Shown: in pieces, positions 16,885-24,411 of the stretch
How positions within the stretch are numbered: position 1 is the stretch's first letter
Layout: each line of letters begins with the position of its first letter
IMG/VR virus record: IMGVR_UViG_3300039354_000258
Location: 1 to 25,785 of that record
Reading direction: 5' to 3' (one strand)
DNA: 25,785 nucleotides
DNA from: a virus
Notes under the pieces: generated by a model
What the model was told of the DNA's origin: nothing
Seen by the model: only the letters and a program-made list of their open reading frames with translations
The model's database searches: none
Made by a program: the position numbers and the translations under genes

Positions 16885-19683
16885 TTATTTTACTTTTAAC
16901 ATGTTGCGTTTTACAACGTTCTTATTTCCATACGTGTCTTCAGCTTCCAGTTGTATCGAGTATTCACCCGGTTCCTGAAAAATGTAAGTAAGCCACATAT
17001 TATTATAGTATATATCATTAATTTCTGGGTTAGTTATATTGGTGATAGTCCACTTTGGCTTTCTAGCACCAGGAAACTTAGAAATGTCAGTTGATATAGT
17101 TAAATGCGTTGATCTTTCGACCATCGCATAGTCTTTAAATACTTTTACGTTATCCCATGTTGGGTTATAGTGAACCACATGGACTTCTCCACTTATTGCT
17201 GAAGTAGGAGATTCTGTATCTATTGTAACGGATTCAAAATCATAAGTTTTTGAATACTCTTGTCCGGTACATATAATATAGTAAAACTGATCATTAGTAT
17301 CTATATCATCATCAGAGTCTATATCTTTAAATACAGGATTATAGTTAAATTTTGAAATTACAGGATCTATCGATGCCTCTAATTCATCTGCGATTGCTTT
17401 CCAACCAGCTACATCGTTAACACCAGTTGGTGTTGGAGACATAATAGTATGAGAACCTACTCTATTTACATTAGTCGTTGGATTCTTATGCGTAATCGCT
17501 AATATATCGCCTTGTTCAATCCAGTCTATTTTAAATGAAGCTGTCAAATCTGGTCCAACTCTTAAGTTTTCCCACCAGTTATGTTCAGTGTCTTTCCATC
17601 TAAAAGCACATTCATCCCATTGATAAGGTCCGGTTGTTTCAGAATATCCGGTATCTGAAAATACATCACCAAATCTTCTAACCGTAGAAAATCTAACGCC
17701 TTGATCTTCTTCTAAATGTATATAGTTAGCTCTGTCAAGCGTTTGGTATAAAGTTGCAATAGTATCTTCTACCTTTTGGGTATTGTCTTGTGGCATATCC
17801 CAGTAGCCTCCAGACTTATTCCAGTCTAAAGATTTAAGATTCCATGGAGTTGCATTACCTTTTGCATCAGTCTCTAACCATTTGTAAACTCCGTATAATT
17901 CTAATTCTTTTAATTTAACTTCAAAAAGATCTGACTTCTTATAGTAAGACATGTGTCCAAATAAATCATACATTCTCATTTCTATAGTATAGCTTCCAAC
18001 GTATGGTAGTGTAATTGGTAATCTTTTGTAGTCGTCGACAACATTTCCATCAGCATCTAAGTAATCAACAGGACCTCTGTATTCTTGATGAAATTCATTT
18101 GGTCCATCAATAATCCATTCAATTTCATAAACCCATCTTTTATACCAGTTGTTCCAAGTCACTTTTAAGTTTTGATTCGCATCAACTGCATCATCCCACA
18201 CAAAAGTAGCCTCATCCCAAATATCATCCCAAGACTCAGTAGAATCTAGAATAACAGGACAACCTATTGGTATATTAGTTTGTGAAAAGTTTTGATTATA
18301 TGATTCCATTGATCTATCATGATAAGAATCATAAAAACTTTCAAATACATTCTTTTCTTCAGATCTTTGAATATTTGTTAAACTAGCCTCTTTACCAACC
18401 TCTAGATTTAAGAACGTATCATAACTACTAGCTGCATCGTTCTGGTCTAATGTAGATTTTAAAACCATTGAAGTATCTTCAATAAAAAGATCTCTATCTC
18501 TTGGCCATACATCAAACTTAACCCTATGTCCCTCTGTAAAGAATCCAATTGGATTTTGAATCTTCCACATGTTTATATTCTTCTGTGTGAAATAGTCGCC
18601 TTCCCCTGTAATATCTACAATTTTAGCTTCGAGGGGTAAAAAATCTCTTTGTAATCTATTCTTTAAACCGTATAATTTGATTAGGACTTCTTCTGGTGTG
18701 AAATCAAAGACTTCATCAACATTAGCAAAATCCCATTGATCGAAAGTTCCGTTTGGTTCATTTAGTCTATAAACTAATGAGAACCTACTAGTTTTCTTTT
18801 GTGTTTTAGAAGGTACTTTAAATCTTAACCTCTTTCTAGTCATCTCACCTCTAACAGATGAGTTAGGCACTGGGATAGCATGTAGCTTACCGAAAGTTCT
18901 CGACGCGTTATCTACATTAATCCAATACTCTTTAAGTGTAATCTTATCATATCCAAAGAAATCAATAGCATTTAAGATTGCTTTATATGTTCCAATAAAA
19001 GGTTTAATGTTATTAAGCTCTAATAACATCTCTTTTCTCTTTTGGTTTAATAGTTGATAATCAGGGTGCATCTCAGAAATATCATGAGATTTAAATATCA
19101 TAAAGTCTTCAGCCTCTAATGAAGCACCTAAGTTACCTAATAGTACTTTAAATCTTTCATCCTCAGCTTCAACTTCACCGTAAAATTCTATTCTTGCAAC
19201 AACTGAATCCCCAGCTTTAATTTGTAAAATTCTCTTGTGGATACCAGCGTTTTCAGAGGATACTGCAATATTAATTTGAAAACCAACATTTAGGTTAGCA
19301 TTAATAGTCTTTAAGTAATTAGCATCTTGTGAATCGACTGTCTCTGCTGGTCCAAACCCAAATGATTGGGTTCTAAGCTCTTTTACATAAGCTTTACCAC
19401 CATCATATCGCATACCATACATGATAACATCTTTAGATTGGTCAGGTCTTAAGTTTTCCCAACTAAAATCTAATCCAGTAAGTGTATTATCTGGAGAAAG
19501 TGGTTTATTAATAACAGCATCGCCATTATACAAACACTCTTCCACAATAAATAGGTTTGCCGTTTCATACAGGTTCGTAGATACCTCAGGAAGATATACT
19601 TGTCCTTCCCATATACCGTCTGCGTCCTGAGCTAGTTGTAGCTCGTAATCCGTACCGTTAAAGAATCTTAAATTATTCCACAT
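16885..19683 (-). CDS. Baseplate wedge protein, gp7-position, with gpI-like segment and PKD-like domains
   Basis: 932 residues, near the size of T4 gp7 (1032) and in the same place after gp6. The N-terminal 1-190 is beta-rich. Residues about 208-260 read Y-x-x-L-x-x-x-R-K-E-x-L-L-E-L, then GTYKAILNAIDFFGYD and LKEYW. This resembles the conserved helix of tail protein I/P2 gpI families, which link baseplate to fibres. Two related tryptophan-rich segments start near 494 and 691 (F-x-W-D/K-D and a following I/E-W-I). PKD/Ig-like beta domains lie at about 521-584 (VGSYTIEMRMYDLFGH) and 874-932 (PGEYSIQLEAEDTYG). Its ATG is one base past the stop of the 90-residue gene. Wedge identity rests on synteny and the gpI-like segment; no T4 gp7 motif was recognised directly. 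Confidence 0.8.
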   Translation of the reverse strand: MWNNLRFFNGTDYELQLAQDADGIWEGQVYLPEVSTNLYETANLFIVEECLYNGDAVINKPLSPDNTLTGLDFSWENLRPDQSKDVIMYGMRYDGGKAYVKELRTQSFGFGPAETVDSQDANYLKTINANLNVGFQINIAVSSENAGIHKRILQIKAGDSVVARIEFYGEVEAEDERFKVLLGNLGASLEAEDFMIFKSHDISEMHPDYQLLNQKRKEMLLELNNIKPFIGTYKAILNAIDFFGYDKITLKEYWINVDNASRTFGKLHAIPVPNSSVRGEMTRKRLRFKVPSKTQKKTSRFSLVYRLNEPNGTFDQWDFANVDEVFDFTPEEVLIKLYGLKNRLQRDFLPLEAKIVDITGEGDYFTQKNINMWKIQNPIGFFTEGHRVKFDVWPRDRDLFIEDTSMVLKSTLDQNDAASSYDTFLNLEVGKEASLTNIQRSEEKNVFESFYDSYHDRSMESYNQNFSQTNIPIGCPVILDSTESWDDIWDEATFVWDDAVDANQNLKVTWNNWYKRWVYEIEWIIDGPNEFHQEYRGPVDYLDADGNVVDDYKRLPITLPYVGSYTIEMRMYDLFGHMSYYKKSDLFEVKLKELELYGVYKWLETDAKGNATPWNLKSLDWNKSGGYWDMPQDNTQKVEDTIATLYQTLDRANYIHLEEDQGVRFSTVRRFGDVFSDTGYSETTGPYQWDECAFRWKDTEHNWWENLRVGPDLTASFKIDWIEQGDILAITHKNPTTNVNRVGSHTIMSPTPTGVNDVAGWKAIADELEASIDPVISKFNYNPVFKDIDSDDDIDTNDQFYYIICTGQEYSKTYDFESVTIDTESPTSAISGEVHVVHYNPTWDNVKVFKDYAMVERSTHLTISTDISKFPGARKPKWTITNITNPEINDIYYNNMWLTYIFQEPGEYSIQLEAEDTYGNKNVVKRNMLKVK

Positions 19684-19684
19684 A

Positions 19685-19957
19685 TTATCTAGTTCTTTCG
19701 TCGTCTTTTTCTACCGTAAAGTTACCAAAATTCTTTAAGGATCTAACCTGATCTAATAATGCTAAAAAATAATCATTAACAAATATAAGGAATTCTCTCA
19801 TTGTCTGATTTCTTCTAATATGAGGAGAAACTTGTTTATCAATTAAACCATGTTTCTTGTAATCATACTTAACATTAACATTGTCATCTTTCCTATGTTT
19901 GGAAACCTTATACAATCGTTTACGTTTATATACTAATAGATCTTTAAATAGACTCAT
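19685..19957 (-). CDS. Small basic protein of unknown function in the baseplate operon
   Basis: 90 residues. The N-terminal 60 are strongly basic (KRKRLYKVSKHRKDD), and the C-terminal third is helical and hydrophobic (FLIFVNDYFLALLDQVRSL) before an acidic/basic end. There is no signal peptide or clear membrane segment. The start overlaps the gp6 stop by one base (TAATG) and the stop lies one base from the next ATG. This tight coupling to gp6 and the gp7-position gene makes it a real gene, possibly a small wedge-assembly or bridging subunit. It does not resemble T4 gp53 by eye. Function unknown. Confidence 0.75.
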   Translation of the reverse strand: MSLFKDLLVYKRKRLYKVSKHRKDDNVNVKYDYKKHGLIDKQVSPHIRRNQTMREFLIFVNDYFLALLDQVRSLKNFGNFTVEKDDERTR

Positions 19958-21786
19958 TATTTTATAGCTTTTCTATTTCCAGCCTGCACTCTAGTGTAAA
20001 TAGTTCTAGGTACTGGTGTTGCATCAAAGTTAATTGAAAGTGCAGCTTCAGCATTCATTAATGCATCGTCAACAATTTCATCACCATCTCTATCTTGCCA
20101 ACCACCTCTGAAAACAGCAACTTCTTCTTTATCCATAATAATATCTCCCCATTCATCTAGTCCAGCTACATCGTATGGGATAGCAGTTGTTTCATCAACA
20201 TCTACAGTTTTAACTTCTTCTATTTGTTTAAAGAAAATATATTTTTGTTTACCATTACCTATGTCTTCTAAAACTACAGGCTCTTGTGGCACTACAGTTA
20301 CAGTCTTAGACAAATAATACCCTAATCTTCTTGCAGTCTCTTCTGTCTCAGATATAAATCTTACATTAACTGCATCAATACCTTCAATAGTTTCTAATAT
20401 GTAAACAATATCAGACTTAGGTAGTTTATCTCTTCTTGTAATATTAAGCATGTAATCACTTACAGCTCTTCTAACATTAACGAATATTTCTTGTTTTGTA
20501 TGTCCTTCAAAATATCTAATATTAATATCCATAGAATATTTTCTAACTTGTGGTTTTACAAATACTACTTCAGTTGTAACCATTTGTTGGCCACTATCTT
20601 GAATAACTTGCGACATCTTATCATATTCATTCTGATCAAAGAACATCTCATTTACTGGAATCGAGAAATAATCTTGATCCGCTAATAACTTTCTTCTAGC
20701 ATCTGGAATTGCAAAAATGTAAATCACATTATCATCATCTAAATACTGGTCCTCAGTCGTATTGTAAGCATCCACATACGAGAACATTCCATATCTAGAT
20801 AGGAAATACTCATAATTATCTGGAGTCGCTAGAACGTATGATTTAGACGCTAAGGGTGCCATTAACTTAGTAAATTCAACAGACTCTTTATCAGCTCCCA
20901 TCTTAGGAGATGAAGTTACTGTAAGTTCTAAGAATTCATTTAAATCAAATTCATCACCATTAGAATCAGAACCTTCTGCATCCCACTTAAGTATAATATC
21001 TTGTGCATCATCTAAGTTACCTTGGAAACCTGCATGCTTAATGTATTCAATCTCTATTGAATTACCAGCACTTGGTATTGCACCAAAGTTACCAGTTCCA
21101 AAATAAACATCAAGGCCACCAGAAATACCAGTCTTAAGAATATATGCTTTTTCGTTATTTAATAAGTCATACATTGAATCGTGTTTTGTCCACTTTTCAC
21201 CGTTAACTGAAACGCTAACTTTAGAATGATCTGTTAAAGAACTTGTTTGTACATTATATGATTGCATTGGCTCTCCAGTTCCAGTAAACCTTTGAGATTC
21301 AAATTTACCCTGAACAATTGCGCATTTTATAGCGTACTTATTTGACTTTTCTAATCTAAATTTATCTTGTGAAGTTAATAGAGTATAAACTAATCCATTT
21401 AATTCACATTTTAATTCTGATCTTGCATCAACATTTAATCCAGTTCCTGCAATTTTACCAAGATCTGATCCAACTGCCCATTTAAATTCAATTTCACCAG
21501 TTGCAGCAAAACCTCTTGTAGCATCATGTCCTGTTAATCTTGATATACCATAAATAGATTCTGGTTGTTGCGCAGTGTATATGTTTTGTTCTACTAAAGA
21601 ATCTTCTATATAGAACATAATTAATTCACCTAACTCAGCCATAACAGAAATAATCTGAGCAAATGGTGATGCTTCAGTAAATAGAGTATTCGCACGCTTG
21701 TAAACTCTTGCGATATATGTTCGAGCATCGGTCTTAATTTGATTAGCCGATGTTCTTAGTGTGCTTAAAAATTTTAATTCTGCCAT
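19957..21786 (-). CDS. 6: Baseplate wedge protein gp6 (baseplate J family)
   Basis: 609 residues; T4 gp6 has 660. It dimerises around the baseplate and forms the wedge ring that holds gp25, gp53 and gp7. The N-terminus carries the family's helix-rich opening with FAQIISVMAELGELIMFYIEDS at about 41-62. Residues 222-246 (VYFGTGNFGAIPSAGN) match the baseplate J strand-loop. About 418-450 shows YFEGHTKQEIFVNVRRAVSDYML, followed by LPKSDIVYILETIEGIDAVNVRF, the typical C-terminal pattern of J-type wedge proteins. It follows gp25 by seven bases and overlaps the next start by one base. There is no SD before the ATG. Synteny with gp25 supports the call. Confidence 0.88.
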   Translation of the reverse strand: MAELKFLSTLRTSANQIKTDARTYIARVYKRANTLFTEASPFAQIISVMAELGELIMFYIEDSLVEQNIYTAQQPESIYGISRLTGHDATRGFAATGEIEFKWAVGSDLGKIAGTGLNVDARSELKCELNGLVYTLLTSQDKFRLEKSNKYAIKCAIVQGKFESQRFTGTGEPMQSYNVQTSSLTDHSKVSVSVNGEKWTKHDSMYDLLNNEKAYILKTGISGGLDVYFGTGNFGAIPSAGNSIEIEYIKHAGFQGNLDDAQDIILKWDAEGSDSNGDEFDLNEFLELTVTSSPKMGADKESVEFTKLMAPLASKSYVLATPDNYEYFLSRYGMFSYVDAYNTTEDQYLDDDNVIYIFAIPDARRKLLADQDYFSIPVNEMFFDQNEYDKMSQVIQDSGQQMVTTEVVFVKPQVRKYSMDINIRYFEGHTKQEIFVNVRRAVSDYMLNITRRDKLPKSDIVYILETIEGIDAVNVRFISETEETARRLGYYLSKTVTVVPQEPVVLEDIGNGKQKYIFFKQIEEVKTVDVDETTAIPYDVAGLDEWGDIIMDKEEVAVFRGGWQDRDGDEIVDDALMNAEAALSINFDATPVPRTIYTRVQAGNRKAIK

Positions 21787-21793
21787 TAGTTAT

Positions 21794-22150
21794 TTATCTT
21801 AAATTTACTTTGATTTGGTACTCGTTGTTAACAGTAATGTCAATAAATGCCATATCCCTAGCAACACCCTTCATAAACTTAACGCTTACCGTGGTTTTGT
21901 ACTTTCCTGATAGGGGAACGAAATTAGCCAATTGGCCCTGTATCTCGTTTTTAATTTGGAATTCATTTTGACCTAAACTATATACAATATCTTCTAAGTT
22001 ACAACCAAATGATGGAGTACCTAAAACATCTCTCTTTCTTGTGAAAAGAACGGTTTCTATCTGAGTCAATAATTGTTCAATTTCACCTACGTTTTGAACA
22101 ACTCCTGTCTGATAATTAGGGTCTCCTATGTATTTTATATAAAAATCCAT
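21794..22150 (-). CDS. 25: Baseplate wedge protein gp25 (GPW/gp25 family)
   Basis: 118 residues, close to T4 gp25 (132). The family folds like a small lysozyme-like domain and contacts gp6 and the first sheath ring, helping to start sheath polymerisation. The core signature is present at about 22-60: EIEQLLTQIETVLFTRKRD, then GTPSFGCNLED with the usual F-G-C/S-x-L pattern, and the long beta-strand end follows. The gene is followed seven bases later by gp6, the usual arrangement in contractile systems. Its ATG is preceded directly by ATATATAA and by no SD. Confidence 0.9.
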   Translation of the reverse strand: MDFYIKYIGDPNYQTGVVQNVGEIEQLLTQIETVLFTRKRDVLGTPSFGCNLEDIVYSLGQNEFQIKNEIQGQLANFVPLSGKYKTTVSVKFMKGVARDMAFIDITVNNEYQIKVNLR

Positions 22151-22158
22151 TTATATAT
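22151..22158 (-). promoter_or_regulatory. Promoter-like ATATATAA abutting the gp25 start
   Basis: The 20-base gap between the neck gene and gp25 holds ATATATAA directly before the ATG, giving TATAAATG, one mismatch from T4 late consensus TATAAATA. If it were a promoter, transcription would start inside gp25, so it more likely acts as an AT-rich translation-initiation region. Low support. Confidence 0.15.
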
Positions 22159-22170
22159 GTATTCTACTTT

Positions 22171-23043
22171 TTATGAGTGGAACATCCAGTCCACTCCTTC
22201 GTCTCCTTTTATCTCCTCAATAATTGACTCTAATTCGGTGTCTCCCATGTCTTTTATTGCGTCGTAGTCGAATTCTACATTACCTGGTAATGCAAACTTA
22301 AAAATACCAAGCTTAGCGCCTAGTGATTGCTTAATCTTAGCAGAACAATATCTAAAAAAGATTTCGTCATCAAATAGTGCACAATCCGGAATTGTTTCGT
22401 ACACATCAAGTATCACATCTCCCTTCGGAGTGTCTCCCATAATCTTTAATTCTCCAGTCAGCCTAGCGTATTGAAAAGAAATAGGGTTTTCTAAAATCTG
22501 TCTAGCCATATCTGCTAAAGATTGATTCAATACGTAATATTCTAACTCAGCTGCAGATTCTGCTGCACCAGATCCGTCATACATTCCTCTGAATAACATC
22601 TTCTCTATTGCAAAGTCTCCACCGCTTTGGAATCTAACATCTAATCCACCACCTGTTGAATTCCAACCTGAGGATATATCATGTACTCCAAACACTGAAA
22701 ATACTGAACCAGATCCGTCTGCATTAGCACCTGGTAAATTTAATGTTCTATTCTTTTTAAAATATTCACTACTAAATACAGCATTTGGTACATGGTAATA
22801 GTTTTCTAGTACAGAGTCTTCATAGTTCTTATAGAACCATTTCTTAGCTCTTTTAACTATATTAATTATTTCTCTTTGTGGTAAATTTACTGGCACCATA
22901 CATGCTCCAGTTAGCTCATCACCAAGCTCTTGTAAAAATGCGTTTAAACAGTTGGTATTATTACTGGCGTTAAATCTTCCAGTATTTAAGTTATGTTCAT
23001 TTGGTTGATCTTCTCCAAAATAACCGCTTCTAATTTCACTCAT
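22171..23043 (-). CDS. 13: Neck protein, T4 gp13-like
   Basis: 290 residues (T4 gp13 has 309). Neck proteins complete the head after packaging and join it to the tail. An N-terminal segment at about 53-75 (V-N-L-P-Q-R-E-I-I-N-I-V-x-R-A-x-x-W-F) matches the amphipathic helix pattern of myovirus gp13 proteins. The C-terminal 195-275 matches the conserved core of T4-like cyanophage neck proteins: F-x-Y-A-R-L-x-x-x-L, V-I-L-D-V-Y-E-T-I, F-F-R-Y-C-S-A-K-I-K-Q-S-L-G-A-K-L, then F-A-L-P-G-N-V. The middle (about 105-165) is Gly/Ser-rich and specific to this phage. It starts one base after the amidoligase-like stop. In T4 gp13 sits with gp14/gp15 rather than gp25, so the context is rearranged. Assigned from recalled sequence patterns, not alignment. 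Confidence 0.65.
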   Translation of the reverse strand: MSEIRSGYFGEDQPNEHNLNTGRFNASNNTNCLNAFLQELGDELTGACMVPVNLPQREIINIVKRAKKWFYKNYEDSVLENYYHVPNAVFSSEYFKKNRTLNLPGANADGSGSVFSVFGVHDISSGWNSTGGGLDVRFQSGGDFAIEKMLFRGMYDGSGAAESAAELEYYVLNQSLADMARQILENPISFQYARLTGELKIMGDTPKGDVILDVYETIPDCALFDDEIFFRYCSAKIKQSLGAKLGIFKFALPGNVEFDYDAIKDMGDTELESIIEEIKGDEGVDWMFHS

Positions 23044-23044
23044 T

Positions 23045-24358
23045 TTATGATTTTATTTTTTTACTTACCACAACTTCAGTTTCATCTGAGAATCTAACAT
23101 GAGGTCCAACCCCACCTTCTCTAAATATACCACCTTCCATTCTACCTTTAAAAATACCATCTCGTCCAAAAACAAAACAGTTTTTAACAGTTACGCTGCC
23201 ATGTACAAAACAAGATTCTATTTTAGAATCTATGATTTGACACCCTTTATATATTTGTGATCTTAATATTTGTGCTCCATTTATTTCGCCGCCATATATT
23301 TCACTATTTTCTATATTACCCGATAGTTCACAATCTATAAATTCAAATCCATCTAGCAGATATGCTGTTTTAAATTTACCATCTTTAACTTGAACAGTAG
23401 AATAATCTGAATCATAGTTAATAATACCTTCTTCCATTGTGCCAGTTGATAACAATTCTAATACTTTATGTTTAAACCTATCCCACTGTACATTAATTAC
23501 TGTAGGATTATCTTGTAAATCTACTAATATATCTATCTTAGGCCAATATTTATTTACGGCGGTATAGTCTCTTAGCATCTTCATTAAAGGTTCATTCTTT
23601 CTTAAAATACGCTGCAACTCTATTTTATTAGCAGAATTAAACTTTGGATCTCTACAAGACCTCCAAATAGCCATGATAAATCTATCTGCTAATGTTAGAA
23701 TATCTTCTTGTCTATCTTCATAGTTTTTACCACCAATATACCTAAATTCTAAATAATTACTTTGAGCCTTTTCAAAGTTAATACCGTAATATTTAGTATT
23801 TGCAAATGTAAAGTTATCCTTATTAATTAAATCGGCATTATAGTAAAATGCTTCATGTTTAGGCATAATCCACTTAATAGATTTTGCGTAAGTAGAATTC
23901 TCTCTATCCGGGAAATACTTATATACTCGATCTTCATCAAACTCAAGTATGAATTTCAACACGTCCATGTGCTGAATCATATTTGAATCTTCTAGAAAAT
24001 CAGGATTAAATGACATATTTAAGTGAATAGATGCACGATCTGATGTGTAGCCGTTTTCACGAATCCATCCTAACATTTTCACAATAACTAGCCTAGCGTT
24101 TCTATAAGGCATTGGACCAGTTACTAGTTCAATTAATCCTTTTCCACCTGACATGTCAGGTTCCATCTTAAACACATCTGCTGATGGTACAAAATCTGAA
24201 TGAGCCTTTTCTTCTAATTGAATTTTTCTATCTAATAGTTTAGACACAGACTTTACAGTCTCTTCTAGTTCTAAATTAGAATAAAACTCAAATTCGATAC
24301 CCATTTGGCTGGCAGCTAATACTTCTTGCCTTACTGAATTGCTTTTTAACTTTTGCAT
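23045..24358 (-). CDS. Amidoligase-like enzyme with C-terminal beta-helix-like repeats
   Basis: 437 residues. The N-terminal 300 match the putative amidoligase family (glutamine-synthetase-like fold, ATP-dependent amide-bond formation). GIEFEF is at 20-25, K-M-E-P-D-M-S at 64-70 leads into GLIELVTGP, SIHLNMS is at 110-116, and YGINFEK followed by NYLEFRYIGG spans 191-210; these are the expected metal/ATP-binding acidic and basic positions. Residues about 335-425 are short hydrophobic rungs (FEFIDCELSG, SEIYGGEING, SQIYKGCQIID), resembling a right-handed beta-helix or pentapeptide-like tail. The family usually joins an amine to a carboxyl group of a peptide or cell-wall unit; the substrate here is unknown. 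It is placed one base upstream of the neck gene, inside a structural operon. It could modify a virion protein or the host envelope, or be a non-catalytic relative. Confidence 0.72.
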   Translation of the reverse strand: MQKLKSNSVRQEVLAASQMGIEFEFYSNLELEETVKSVSKLLDRKIQLEEKAHSDFVPSADVFKMEPDMSGGKGLIELVTGPMPYRNARLVIVKMLGWIRENGYTSDRASIHLNMSFNPDFLEDSNMIQHMDVLKFILEFDEDRVYKYFPDRENSTYAKSIKWIMPKHEAFYYNADLINKDNFTFANTKYYGINFEKAQSNYLEFRYIGGKNYEDRQEDILTLADRFIMAIWRSCRDPKFNSANKIELQRILRKNEPLMKMLRDYTAVNKYWPKIDILVDLQDNPTVINVQWDRFKHKVLELLSTGTMEEGIINYDSDYSTVQVKDGKFKTAYLLDGFEFIDCELSGNIENSEIYGGEINGAQILRSQIYKGCQIIDSKIESCFVHGSVTVKNCFVFGRDGIFKGRMEGGIFREGGVGPHVRFSDETEVVVSKKIKS

Positions 24359-24384
24359 TAATTAAGAGTATGATATTACTTTTC

Positions 24385-24393
24385 AATATATAT
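24385..24393 (-). promoter_or_regulatory. Promoter-like ATATATATT upstream of the amidoligase-like gene
   Basis: Coding-strand ATATATATT lies 26 bases before the ATG, in a 53-base gap after the S1-domain gene. It differs by one base from the ATATATAAT word found before the S1-domain and giant genes. The spacing would allow a short leader. The gap shows no hairpin with a U-tract. Weak evidence in AT-rich DNA. Confidence 0.25.
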
Positions 24394-24411
24394 CAAACTC
24401 TGTGGCGATAG

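Noticed and set aside
16357-16899. Plus-strand open frame of 180 codons opposite the small fibre-like gene
   Set aside because: It is the only long plus-strand frame, but it has no neighbours on that strand and overlaps the start of one operon gene and the stop of another. The minus-strand frame has a recognisable fibre-like pattern and operon spacing.
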